From positions 1 through 64,000 of the forward strand of contig JBALWS010000009.1 of NCBI GenBank assembly GCA_036960405.1: a stretch of DNA of 64,000 nt, read 5' to 3'. The notes below the pieces were generated by a model, which was not told the origin of the DNA, did not search any database, and saw only the letters and a program-made list of their open reading frames with translations. Made by a program: the position numbers and the translations under genes. This DNA comes from Motiliproteus sp036960405. GTDB taxonomy: Bacteria > Pseudomonadota > Gammaproteobacteria > Pseudomonadales > Balneatricaceae. Of this stretch, positions 35,757 to 43,391 are shown one piece after another; positions within the stretch are counted from its first letter, which is position 1, and each line of letters starts with the position of its first letter.

Positions 35757-36590
35757 CTAGATCCCTTTGCTAGCCATTCCTGCCTCGGTCCTGACTGCTG
35801 TCTGCGACTCGAGCGCCTCCCATCGGAGCCGGCGCTCAGGGGGGATTAGGTCAAAATGGGTCGGCATGCCCCTGTAGGTGGCTGTTTGATTTAACCAGGA
35901 TCGAAGGCCATCTGGTCTGGCTGGAGCCAAGCTGGATTCGACAGGATTTCGACTTAAATAGCGAGCTAGCACCGCGCTAATATACGCGGTGGCGACACTG
36001 GCTCCGGCCACTGGACTACCGGGAACACGGACACAGGCGCCATATTCAGCTTGGGGCGAATCCATCTGTGAGAACTCATCCGCTGCGCAACGTACATCAC
36101 CTGTGACACGGATAACTCCGGGGTAGGCGGAGGGAAAAACCGCCGCCCCCATCGCTGGAGATGCTGCCACCAGCACCACCCCTGCCGCTATCGCACGCTG
36201 GCATGCTTGCGCTAGCGGCTCTCGGTCGACTCGTAGGCCAAAACTCATATTGACGATTTTCACCTCTTGAGCCACCAACCAATCCAACCCTGCCGCCGCT
36301 TGATGAGCCGACGCCAACAACTGGCTGGTAAAAATCTGCGCCACCACAAACCGCGCCTCCGGAACTCTCTCAGCAATAATGCTAGCCAGTGTCGTGCCGT
36401 GTCCTAGCCGATCCGGGTGAGCCTGCTTAATTTCGATAGCACCCAGCTCCCCCTTCAGAAATGCTTGCGCCGCGACCACTCGTGAGCCCAGTCGCGTCTC
36501 TACCCCTGAATCCAACATCCCTACCAGCAGTGGAGGCCGGGAGATCTTTTTCCTCAGGCGTTTTTTTATCACGACAGTCATATTCAGCAA
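35757..36590 (-). CDS. qhpE: Subtilisin-like protease QhpE (QHNDH gamma-subunit leader peptidase)
   Basis: A 277-residue S8-family protein without signal peptide. The triad is visible: Asp27 in GMLDSGV, His64 in RLGHGTTLAS and Ser198 in AGASVATAYIS. The usual oxyanion Asn of the AAAGN motif is not seen; the corresponding place reads LVAASPAMG (about 140-148). In known QHNDH systems QhpE acts in the cytoplasm and removes the 28-residue leader of the gamma subunit after cross-linking. Here it is first of a minus-strand operon with the two U32 genes, 270 bases from the divergent aldehyde dehydrogenase gene. Confidence 0.85.
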   Translation of the reverse strand: MLNMTVVIKKRLRKKISRPPLLVGMLDSGVETRLGSRVVAAQAFLKGELGAIEIKQAHPDRLGHGTTLASIIAERVPEARFVVAQIFTSQLLASAHQAAAGLDWLVAQEVKIVNMSFGLRVDREPLAQACQRAIAAGVVLVAASPAMGAAVFPSAYPGVIRVTGDVRCAADEFSQMDSPQAEYGACVRVPGSPVAGASVATAYISAVLARYLSRNPVESSLAPARPDGLRSWLNQTATYRGMPTHFDLIPPERRLRWEALESQTAVRTEAGMASKGI

Positions 36591-36860
36591 CGTCTCTTAG
36601 AATCGCTCGAGGGCCACTTTGACACCCTCGCGATTCAATAATCAACCCTCGTTACAACTGATTACATAACCGAACAACTCACTACAGATCAGCCTCATCT
36701 TATTTACACGGGATCGTCTAGTCTGCAGCTATCGCCCTCTTTTGCTACCGGCTCCGCATCACTCTGTGGGCTGCTGGCTGGAAAGAATGAGCCTTGACCG
36801 GTTCGTTGTGGCATCGAATGCAACATCAATTGTCAAAAGAAAACTGTTAAAGGAATTCAC
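36591..36860. promoter_or_regulatory. Divergent promoter region of qhpE and the aldehyde dehydrogenase
   Basis: A 270-base gap between two divergent starts; it must contain promoters for both operons. AAAGGA precedes the dehydrogenase ATG. No clear sigma boxes or repeats were assigned. Confidence 0.45.
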
Positions 36861-38276
36861 ATGAGCCAGCAGTACAACCTGATTATTGATCGACAAGCGA
36901 TCGCCGGAGCTCTGGGGAGCTTCGATGTTATCAACCCTGCCACCGAACAGCCGGTTGCAGCTTGCCCCAAGGCCTCCGTTGAACAACTGGACCAAGCCGT
37001 TGCTGCTGCCCAGAAAGCATTCAAACAATGGAAGCTCAGCACCCACGCCGAGCGCCAGCGGGTGCTCAACGCCATCGCTGATCAACTGGAAAAACGAACA
37101 GACCAGCTGGCAAATGTGATCGTTGAGGAGCAGGGTAAACCGTTATTTTTGGCCCAAGCCGAGGTGGGTGCTGCTGTGGCCTGGACTCGCGCCACAGCGG
37201 CACTCGAGATTCCGGTTGATGTGATTGAGGACAGTGACAGTAAACGGATCGAGATGCATCGAAAACCACTTGGTGTGGTGGGGTCGATCACTCCCTGGAA
37301 CTGGCCGTTGATGATTGCTGTGTGGCACATTATGCCCGCGCTTCGAGCAGGTAACACGGTGGTCTGCAAACCCTCCGAGCTGACGCCGCTGAACACCCTG
37401 ATACTGGGGGAGATTATCAACGAGGTCGCCCCCGCCGGCTTGGTCAATATTATCACCGGCGAAGCGGAGATCGGCAGTGCAATGAGCGCGCATCCTGATA
37501 TCCAAAAAATCGTCTTTACCGGCTCAACCCCCACCGGCCAGGCGATCATGCGTAATGCTTCCGGCAACCTGAAGCGACTGACCTTAGAGTTGGGCGGCAA
37601 CGATGCCGCTATCGTGCTGCCTGATGCTGATATTGATACCATTGCCATGCCTATCTTCCAGACTGCATTCCTCAATATGGGCCAGACCTGCGCAGCCCTG
37701 AAGCGTCTCTATGTGCACGACTCTCATTACGATCTTCTGTGCCAGAAGCTGGTGGCTATTGCCGAGCAACAACATGTCGGCAACGGAGCCGATGAAGGCG
37801 TTACCTTCGGTCCGGTGCAAAACCCGAAGCAGCTGGAGCGGGTTATTGAACTGGTTGCGGACGCTCAGGAACAGGGAGCCACGATACTGTGTGGAGGTTC
37901 TCGTCTGAAAGGTAGCGGTTACTACTACCCTCCCACTATCGTGGGTAACATCACTGATGGAACCCGACTGGTCGACGAGGAACAGTTCGGGCCGGTATTA
38001 CCGGTGATTCGCTACCACGATGTTGAAGATGCTGTAAGTCATGCCAATGCCAACAGCAACGGTTTGGGCGGATCGGTCTGGTCTAGCGATATCGAACAGG
38101 CACAGCGGATCGCAGCACGACTCGAATGCGGTACTGCCTGGATCAACAACCATGCAGAGGTTCTACCCCATGCTCCGTTTGGCGGCTGCAAGATGTCCGG
38201 CTTCGGCGTTGAGTTTGGCGTCGAAGGCTTGCTGGAATACACCTGTCAGCAGGTGATCAATATCAGCAAGGGTTAA
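36861..38276 (+). CDS. NAD(P)+-dependent aldehyde dehydrogenase
   Basis: A 471-residue ALDH-superfamily enzyme. TPWNWPL (about 141-147) is the cofactor pocket, VFTGSTPTGQ is the nucleotide turn, Glu in LELGGND near 246 is the general base and Cys in MGQTCAALKRL near 280 the nucleophile. All are intact and the length is typical. It would oxidise the aldehyde released by the amine dehydrogenase to a carboxylate, in the cytoplasm. It is divergent from qhpE, and a strong terminator follows, so it is a single-gene unit within the QHNDH region. Aromatic versus aliphatic preference cannot be read from sequence. Confidence 0.9.
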   Translation: MSQQYNLIIDRQAIAGALGSFDVINPATEQPVAACPKASVEQLDQAVAAAQKAFKQWKLSTHAERQRVLNAIADQLEKRTDQLANVIVEEQGKPLFLAQAEVGAAVAWTRATAALEIPVDVIEDSDSKRIEMHRKPLGVVGSITPWNWPLMIAVWHIMPALRAGNTVVCKPSELTPLNTLILGEIINEVAPAGLVNIITGEAEIGSAMSAHPDIQKIVFTGSTPTGQAIMRNASGNLKRLTLELGGNDAAIVLPDADIDTIAMPIFQTAFLNMGQTCAALKRLYVHDSHYDLLCQKLVAIAEQQHVGNGADEGVTFGPVQNPKQLERVIELVADAQEQGATILCGGSRLKGSGYYYPPTIVGNITDGTRLVDEEQFGPVLPVIRYHDVEDAVSHANANSNGLGGSVWSSDIEQAQRIAARLECGTAWINNHAEVLPHAPFGGCKMSGFGVEFGVEGLLEYTCQQVINISKG

Positions 38277-38340
38277 AACAGCCAGTAACAAATATCCCCG
38301 CCGTTTCGGCCTGCTACTGTGGGCCGATTCTCATGACCTT

Positions 38341-38366
38341 CGGAGCCTTCGCGGCTCCGCTTTTTA
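38341..38366 (+). terminator. Rho-independent terminator after the aldehyde dehydrogenase
   Basis: CGGAGCC-TTCGC-GGCTCCG is a perfect 7-bp stem followed by CTTTTT, 65 bases after the stop codon. Confidence 0.85.
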
Positions 38367-38658
38367 GTTCGATAGCATTTTTCAGCCACGGATGGACGCT
38401 ATCGGGACGTAGGTGACCGTATGAGGGGGCAATCTGTGAACGGTCCGTTTTACAGCCCGAGGAATGAAGACATGGGGGCTATTGCATCCTGTTACATTTG
38501 CGCACAAATTAAAACATTTTACCGGAGCTTTATTTACAGCAGCGGCGTAACTTGCCAGTACAACCTGTGCACCCCTTCTTTTAGGTCAGGTCGGATATGA
38601 CCAGGCAGGGGGCTTTTTAAATTGCCACATTCTAAGAATAAGATGAGGGTGATCCACT
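38367..38658 (+). promoter_or_regulatory. qhpA upstream control region
   Basis: About 290 bases without a gene. CATCCTGTTACA at 38485-38496 is identical to the copy upstream of the porin gene. Its CTGTTACAT part resembles a TorR-type half site (CTGTTCATAT, from memory), which would suit the OmpR/TorR-like regulator of this region. AT-rich sequence follows at 38500-38535, where a promoter could lie. Confidence 0.5.
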
Positions 38659-40281
38659 TTGAAAACCAACAAACACAATAGTAAAGCTGGACTGTTGCTA
38701 CCTAGTACGGGTGCATTGGCCTTGGCCGGATTAATGGCATGGTCTGTCCCCTCTTTGGCTCAAAATGCCGAGCAGGTTATCCGCGACCGCTGCCTGGATT
38801 GTCATACCGAAACCGGTAATTCTCAGGCACCTTTCAGCCGGATCAGCCAGCAGCGCAAGACCCCAGAAGGCTGGGAGATGACTCTCAATAGAATGCAGTC
38901 CCTTCGTGGACTGCAGATTTCGTCTGAAGAGAAGCGAGTGTTGATCAAATACCTGGCCGACAATCAGGGGTTGGCACCGACGGAGACCGCCGGGGTTCGG
39001 TATGTGCTGGAGCAGGATCGTAATGTAGTCGAGAGTTTGGCCAATGAAGCGATAGCGACCAAGTGTGGCAGCTGTCACTCAGGTGCCCGCAGCGCGCTGC
39101 AGCGGCGCAATGCCTCGGAGTGGGAAAAACTGGTGCATTTCCATATGGCCCAGTTTCCCACCATTGAATTGCTGGCCGGAGCTCGGGATCACGCCTGGTT
39201 TGAGCAGACTATAACCCAGCTGGTACCTGAGCTGGCCAAGGCCTACCCGTTAGAGTCAGCAGCTTGGTCTGATTGGAAGGCGGCCAAAAAATCATCCTTC
39301 AATGGCAGCTGGCGACTGGTGGGCTGGTTACCGGAGAAGGGCGAATACGATGCACGACTAACTGTTGTGGATAGCGGTGACGATCAGTATCGAATCGAAC
39401 TCAGTGGCCAGTATGCAGACGGCACGTCCTTGACGGGTAGCGGCAAGGCATTGGTCTATACCGGCTTTGAATGGCGCGCCAACCTCACTATCGATGGGGT
39501 CAAGGTACGCCAGGTGTTGGCCGCTTCTGAAGATGGCATGTCGATGCAGGGGCGGATGTTCCTGCGTTCGGCTAATGAACTGGGTGGCTCCGTACATGCA
39601 GTGAAAGAGCAGCAGGGCGGCTCCCGGCTGTTGTCGCTGTCGCCGAGCTATCTGAAGCAGGGCGAGCGTCAGACGATTACGGTTCAGGGCTCAAACTTGA
39701 CCGGTAAGATCGTTCTGGGAGATGGAATCAAACTGATTAAGGTGCTATCGCGTAGCGCGGATCGAGTGTCCGTTGTTGCCGAAGCCAGCAATAACGCCAC
39801 CCTAGGAGCGCATCCTATTAGTATCGGTCAAGCCAAAGGGGTTGCTCTAGCGGTCTATGACCAGCTAGCTCGAGTTGAGGTCATGCCTAATGAGTCGATT
39901 GCCCGGGTCGGCGGTAACGGTGGCAAGCTGGCAAAGCAGAAAGTGGCTTTCCGAGCCGTTGGCTATGCAGCGGGTAATGACGGCCAGCCAGGAACTGACG
40001 ATGATCTGAGGCTGGGCTATATGCCGGCTAGCTGGTCATTAAAAGCGTTTGATGAGGTGGCTGAGCACGACAATGACCTGAAATATGCCGGCGCCATCGA
40101 CCCATCCACAGGGGTGTTTATCCCGGGCGATGCTGGCCCGAACCCAGCCCGAAAGATGTCGACCAATAATGTCGGCCAGCTAGCGGTGGTAGCTACCGTC
40201 AAGGATGGCGAGCAGCAGGTCAGCGGTGATAATCACCTGCTGGTGACAGTGCCGACCTTCATGTTCCCGGTGATTCAGTAA
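38659..40281 (+). CDS. qhpA: Quinohemoprotein amine dehydrogenase alpha subunit
   Basis: A 540-residue periplasmic dihaem protein (peaA in Pseudomonas naming). The signal peptide runs to SLAQ at about residue 35. Two CxxCH haem sites lie at 45-49 (CLDCH) and 136-140 (CGSCH), followed by three beta-rich domains, as in the known QHNDH alpha structure. It receives electrons from the CTQ cofactor of the gamma subunit and passes them to a c-type cytochrome or azurin. The start is TTG at 38659 with GAGGG nine bases upstream; no better ATG exists before the signal peptide. First gene of qhpA-D-C-B. Confidence 0.93.
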   Translation: MKTNKHNSKAGLLLPSTGALALAGLMAWSVPSLAQNAEQVIRDRCLDCHTETGNSQAPFSRISQQRKTPEGWEMTLNRMQSLRGLQISSEEKRVLIKYLADNQGLAPTETAGVRYVLEQDRNVVESLANEAIATKCGSCHSGARSALQRRNASEWEKLVHFHMAQFPTIELLAGARDHAWFEQTITQLVPELAKAYPLESAAWSDWKAAKKSSFNGSWRLVGWLPEKGEYDARLTVVDSGDDQYRIELSGQYADGTSLTGSGKALVYTGFEWRANLTIDGVKVRQVLAASEDGMSMQGRMFLRSANELGGSVHAVKEQQGGSRLLSLSPSYLKQGERQTITVQGSNLTGKIVLGDGIKLIKVLSRSADRVSVVAEASNNATLGAHPISIGQAKGVALAVYDQLARVEVMPNESIARVGGNGGKLAKQKVAFRAVGYAAGNDGQPGTDDDLRLGYMPASWSLKAFDEVAEHDNDLKYAGAIDPSTGVFIPGDAGPNPARKMSTNNVGQLAVVATVKDGEQQVSGDNHLLVTVPTFMFPVIQ

Positions 40282-40362
40282 CGACGCTGCTGGCGAGCCA
40301 CAACCAACCCAAAAGGCCCGGATCGGCCCGATCCGGAGCCAAACAATAACAAGGGGTGAACG

Positions 40363-41796
40363 ATGGGATCTGCATTAACTCTGGTTGAACCGAATCTGCA
40401 CCTGTTGGATCTAGACCAACGGCAGGTGCTGTTCCATATTCCCACCAGTGGTTTGTTCGAGTTGGATGCGCTGAGCCGTGATCTGATCGCGTTGCTGCAA
40501 GGCTCTGAGCCACTGACGGCAGCAATGATTAGCCAACGCCTCGGTGAACGCTATCAACAGGATGAACTGGCCGAGGCGATCGAGGAGTTGAAATCACTAA
40601 AGGTGGTGACCGATAACGGTACCGCACAGATCAACGCGGAACCGGTCAAGGTCGACCAATTCCCGCTCAATACTGTTATTTTGAACGTTAATACCGGTTG
40701 CAACCTGAGCTGTACCTACTGCTATAAGGAGGATCTTGAGACCCCTTCGAAAGGGCAGAAGATGGCTTTTGACACCGCAGTTAAATCGATCGAGATGCTG
40801 CTGCGCGAATCGCCCGATCAGGATAAATATAATCTGGTGTTCTTTGGTGGCGAGCCGTTGACCCATATGCCGTTAATTCGCCAGGTGGTCGATTACTGCC
40901 AAACTCGGTTCGAGACAGTCGCAGGGCGGGTCGATTATACCCTCACCACCAATGCCACGCTGTTGACCGAGGAGCTGGTGGACTACTTCAATGCCCATGC
41001 GATAGGCCTCACCATCAGCATGGATGGCCCCAAGGCGATGCACGATAAGAATCGCATCACCGTGGGAGGTAACGGCACTTATGACGTGGTCAGCAGCAAA
41101 GTTAAGATGTTGCTATCGCGCTATAAAGCGCGTCCTGTCGGTGCCCGCGTGACCCTGACTCGGGGCATTACCGATGTTGAAGCGATCTATCAGCATCTCT
41201 ATCACGAACTGGGATTCCACGAAGTGGGTTTTGCCCCGGTGACCTCCGGTGATGTGGCTGCGTTTAATTTATCTTCGGATGAGTTAAGTCAGGTGTTTGA
41301 GGGGATGAAACGGTTGGGGCAGCACTATCTGGAGGGTGCGCTGGCGCATCGCAATACCGGCTTCGGCAATATGCACCAAATGATGACGGACCTACATGAA
41401 GGCAATAAAAAATCCCTGCCCTGCGGTGCCGGTGTCGCCTTGCTGGCGGTAGATACCAGCGGTGGCTTGAATCTTTGCCATCGTTTTACCGGTTCTGATT
41501 TGCCGCTGTTCGGCGATGTCGAGCAGGGGATCGATAAAGCCGCTTTGTCACAATTTATTGAAGCTCGGTTGGATCGGAGCGATACCGGCTGTGAGACTTG
41601 TCGTATTCGAAACTTATGCTCGGGCGGTTGTTACCACGAGAGCTATGCCAAGTACGGTGATCCGGCCGCCCCGGCTTATCACTATTGTGATCTGATTCGG
41701 GACTGGATCGATTTCGGAATTGAGGCATATAGCCGGATCATGCTCGAAAACCCCGACTTTTTTGATGCTTACGTTACTCCCAGGAGGAGTTCTTAG
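40363..41796 (+). CDS. qhpD: Radical SAM maturase QhpD (thioether cross-links in the gamma subunit)
   Basis: A 477-residue radical SAM/SPASM enzyme. The SAM-cluster motif is C113-x3-C117-x2-C120 (CNLSCTYC), GGEPL follows near 166, and the C-terminal SPASM cysteines include CETCRIRNLCSGGC near 424-437. The N-terminal about 90 residues form a peptide-recognition winged-helix-like (RRE-type) domain. QhpD forms three Cys-to-Asp/Glu thioether bonds within the gamma polypeptide in the cytoplasm. The length equals that of known QhpD. AGGGG precedes the ATG. It lies between qhpA and qhpC; its stop is two bases from the qhpC ATG. Confidence 0.94.
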   Translation: MGSALTLVEPNLHLLDLDQRQVLFHIPTSGLFELDALSRDLIALLQGSEPLTAAMISQRLGERYQQDELAEAIEELKSLKVVTDNGTAQINAEPVKVDQFPLNTVILNVNTGCNLSCTYCYKEDLETPSKGQKMAFDTAVKSIEMLLRESPDQDKYNLVFFGGEPLTHMPLIRQVVDYCQTRFETVAGRVDYTLTTNATLLTEELVDYFNAHAIGLTISMDGPKAMHDKNRITVGGNGTYDVVSSKVKMLLSRYKARPVGARVTLTRGITDVEAIYQHLYHELGFHEVGFAPVTSGDVAAFNLSSDELSQVFEGMKRLGQHYLEGALAHRNTGFGNMHQMMTDLHEGNKKSLPCGAGVALLAVDTSGGLNLCHRFTGSDLPLFGDVEQGIDKAALSQFIEARLDRSDTGCETCRIRNLCSGGCYHESYAKYGDPAAPAYHYCDLIRDWIDFGIEAYSRIMLENPDFFDAYVTPRRSS

Positions 41797-41798
41797 TC

Positions 41799-42125
41799 AT
41801 GAAACATCTCAAATCTATTAATAAAAAAGCCAAACTGATGGATCAGGCGACGGATTCAGCAGAGCTGGATGAAGTGGTTGCCATGCAAACGGTCGTCGGC
41901 TGCACGGGGGTGACCGACCCCGGCTGGGAAGTGGACCCCTTCGGTGGACTGGGTTCGCTGTGTCAGCCGATGGAGTCGGATCTTTATGGCTGTGCCGATG
42001 CCTGCTGGTGGCCCGCTCAGGTGCCGGACACCATGAGCACGCACCCAGACTGGGGTGCGGATGTTGCTAAGGCCAATAAGGACTGGCGCAAACTCGATGG
42101 TATTTTCCCGGAAGATGACAAGTGA
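41799..42125 (+). CDS. qhpC: Quinohemoprotein amine dehydrogenase gamma subunit (CTQ-bearing)
   Basis: A 108-residue precursor. Residues 1-28 form the leader; the mature part begins at about residue 29. All cross-linking residues are present with the canonical spacings: Cys35-Glu44, Cys55-Asp61 and Cys69-Asp77 for the thioethers, and Cys65 with Trp71 for cysteine tryptophylquinone (GCADACWW). These equal mature positions 7-16, 27-33, 41-49 and 37-43 of the Pseudomonas and Paracoccus enzymes. There is no Sec signal; export follows modification, probably through the QhpF transporter. AGGAGG is near the ATG. Confidence 0.95.
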   Translation: MKHLKSINKKAKLMDQATDSAELDEVVAMQTVVGCTGVTDPGWEVDPFGGLGSLCQPMESDLYGCADACWWPAQVPDTMSTHPDWGADVAKANKDWRKLDGIFPEDDK

Positions 42126-42136
42126 GGAGTAGCTTT

Positions 42137-43288
42137 GTGAAAGTAAGCAATCGACTGAACCACCGCGGTTTCGGATTTGGATTAGCGGCCGCGCTGAGCG
42201 CTTCAGCACTGTTGTCTGGCTGCTCATCGCTGGGCCAATCAACCGCAGCAACCGCCTCGTCATCGAGTTCGCATGAATATCTGTTGACGGTGACGCGTCC
42301 CAATGATCTGCATGTGATCGATATGGAGACCAATAAGGTCGTTCGAAGCTGTGACATACCAGGCAGCTTTGGTGGTCAGATCTCATTATCACCCGATAAT
42401 CGGATCGCCTACATCCTTACTAACGGCATGGAGAATGTGTACGGTTTCAATATTGAAACCTGTGACCTGGTGTTTTCTGCGATCCAGTCCAGTAAAGATA
42501 TCAAGGTCAAGACCTTCGTCTCCATCTCGGTCAGCAGTGATGGCAACGAGCTTTACACGGTGCAGAATCCAGTCAAAATGCTCAAGGATGAATTTCGGGT
42601 GATGCCGCCGGTGCTGGCGGTGTTCAACACCGCTGACGGCACTAATGCCAAGCCGGTACGCAGCTTCCCGGTAGATAGGCGTATCACCACCATCGCGGCG
42701 GCGGCCAACGGCGAGGTTTTCCTCGGTGGCGGTGACCTGAAGGCGATCGATCCGAAGACCGGTAAGATTCGGATGGTCAGTGCGCTGCAGAGTGAGAATC
42801 GGCCCAACTGGTTGACGCCGGATGCCTTCGCCATGTTCAATCTAGGTGAGCAGGCTAATGAGTATATCCTGCCCTACGTGACGGCGGAGTTTACCGATGA
42901 CACGATGAACTTCGAAACCGCCGCGTGGTGGTGGGGAATGAATCGGGTAGACCTGGCTACCGGCAAAAATGAGCGGATGGAGTTTGCACCGTTCGAGTTC
43001 ATCATTTTCAATGTGGTGGCTGACCCCAACGATAAGAATACTGTCTACGGGGCGTTCAATACTTTGTCCAAGCATGATGTGAAGAACAAGAAGGTGCTAG
43101 GCGTGAAAAACCTTGAGCATACCTACTACAACATTAATATCTCGGGTGACAGCAAGCGGATCTATATTGGCGGCACCTCCAGTGATATTTCGATCCATGA
43201 CCCTGATAGCCTGGACAAGGTCGGTAGCATTCAACTACCGGGGGATATGTCCACCGCCGATCTGCGAGTGGCTAGATTGACTCAATAG
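42137..43288 (+). CDS. qhpB: Quinohemoprotein amine dehydrogenase beta subunit
   Basis: A 383-residue exported protein of seven-bladed propeller type, with YVTN-like repeats such as LLTVTRPNDLHVIDMETNK and ISLSPDNRIAYILTNG. The signal peptide has a lipobox-like LLSGC near residue 29, so a lipoprotein form is possible. GTG at 42137 is chosen because GAGGAG lies seven bases upstream; a GTG at 42122 overlaps the qhpC stop and lacks a site. The beta subunit holds the gamma subunit in the active enzyme. A strong terminator follows, ending the qhpA-D-C-B transcript. Confidence 0.92.
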   Translation: MKVSNRLNHRGFGFGLAAALSASALLSGCSSLGQSTAATASSSSSHEYLLTVTRPNDLHVIDMETNKVVRSCDIPGSFGGQISLSPDNRIAYILTNGMENVYGFNIETCDLVFSAIQSSKDIKVKTFVSISVSSDGNELYTVQNPVKMLKDEFRVMPPVLAVFNTADGTNAKPVRSFPVDRRITTIAAAANGEVFLGGGDLKAIDPKTGKIRMVSALQSENRPNWLTPDAFAMFNLGEQANEYILPYVTAEFTDDTMNFETAAWWWGMNRVDLATGKNERMEFAPFEFIIFNVVADPNDKNTVYGAFNTLSKHDVKNKKVLGVKNLEHTYYNINISGDSKRIYIGGTSSDISIHDPDSLDKVGSIQLPGDMSTADLRVARLTQ

Positions 43289-43319
43289 TTGCGATACGTA
43301 TCCGCAACTTGATTGAAGG

Positions 43320-43356
43320 TACCGCCACGGCTGACTCCGTGGCGGTATTTTTTCTT
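43320..43356 (+). terminator. Rho-independent terminator after qhpB
   Basis: TACCGCCACGG-CTGACT-CCGTGGCGGTA is a perfect 11-bp stem followed by TTTTTTC, so qhpF needs read-through or its own promoter. Confidence 0.9.
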
Positions 43357-43391
43357 TTAAAGGGGGCCGCTATTAACATCATCAGAGACTG

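Noticed and set aside
35757..36590. Ordinary secreted subtilisin
   Set aside because: No signal peptide and a position inside the QHNDH cluster fit the cytoplasmic leader peptidase QhpE.
38341..38366. Regulatory palindrome for qhpA
   Set aside because: A perfect stem followed by a T-run directly after the aldehyde dehydrogenase stop is a terminator.
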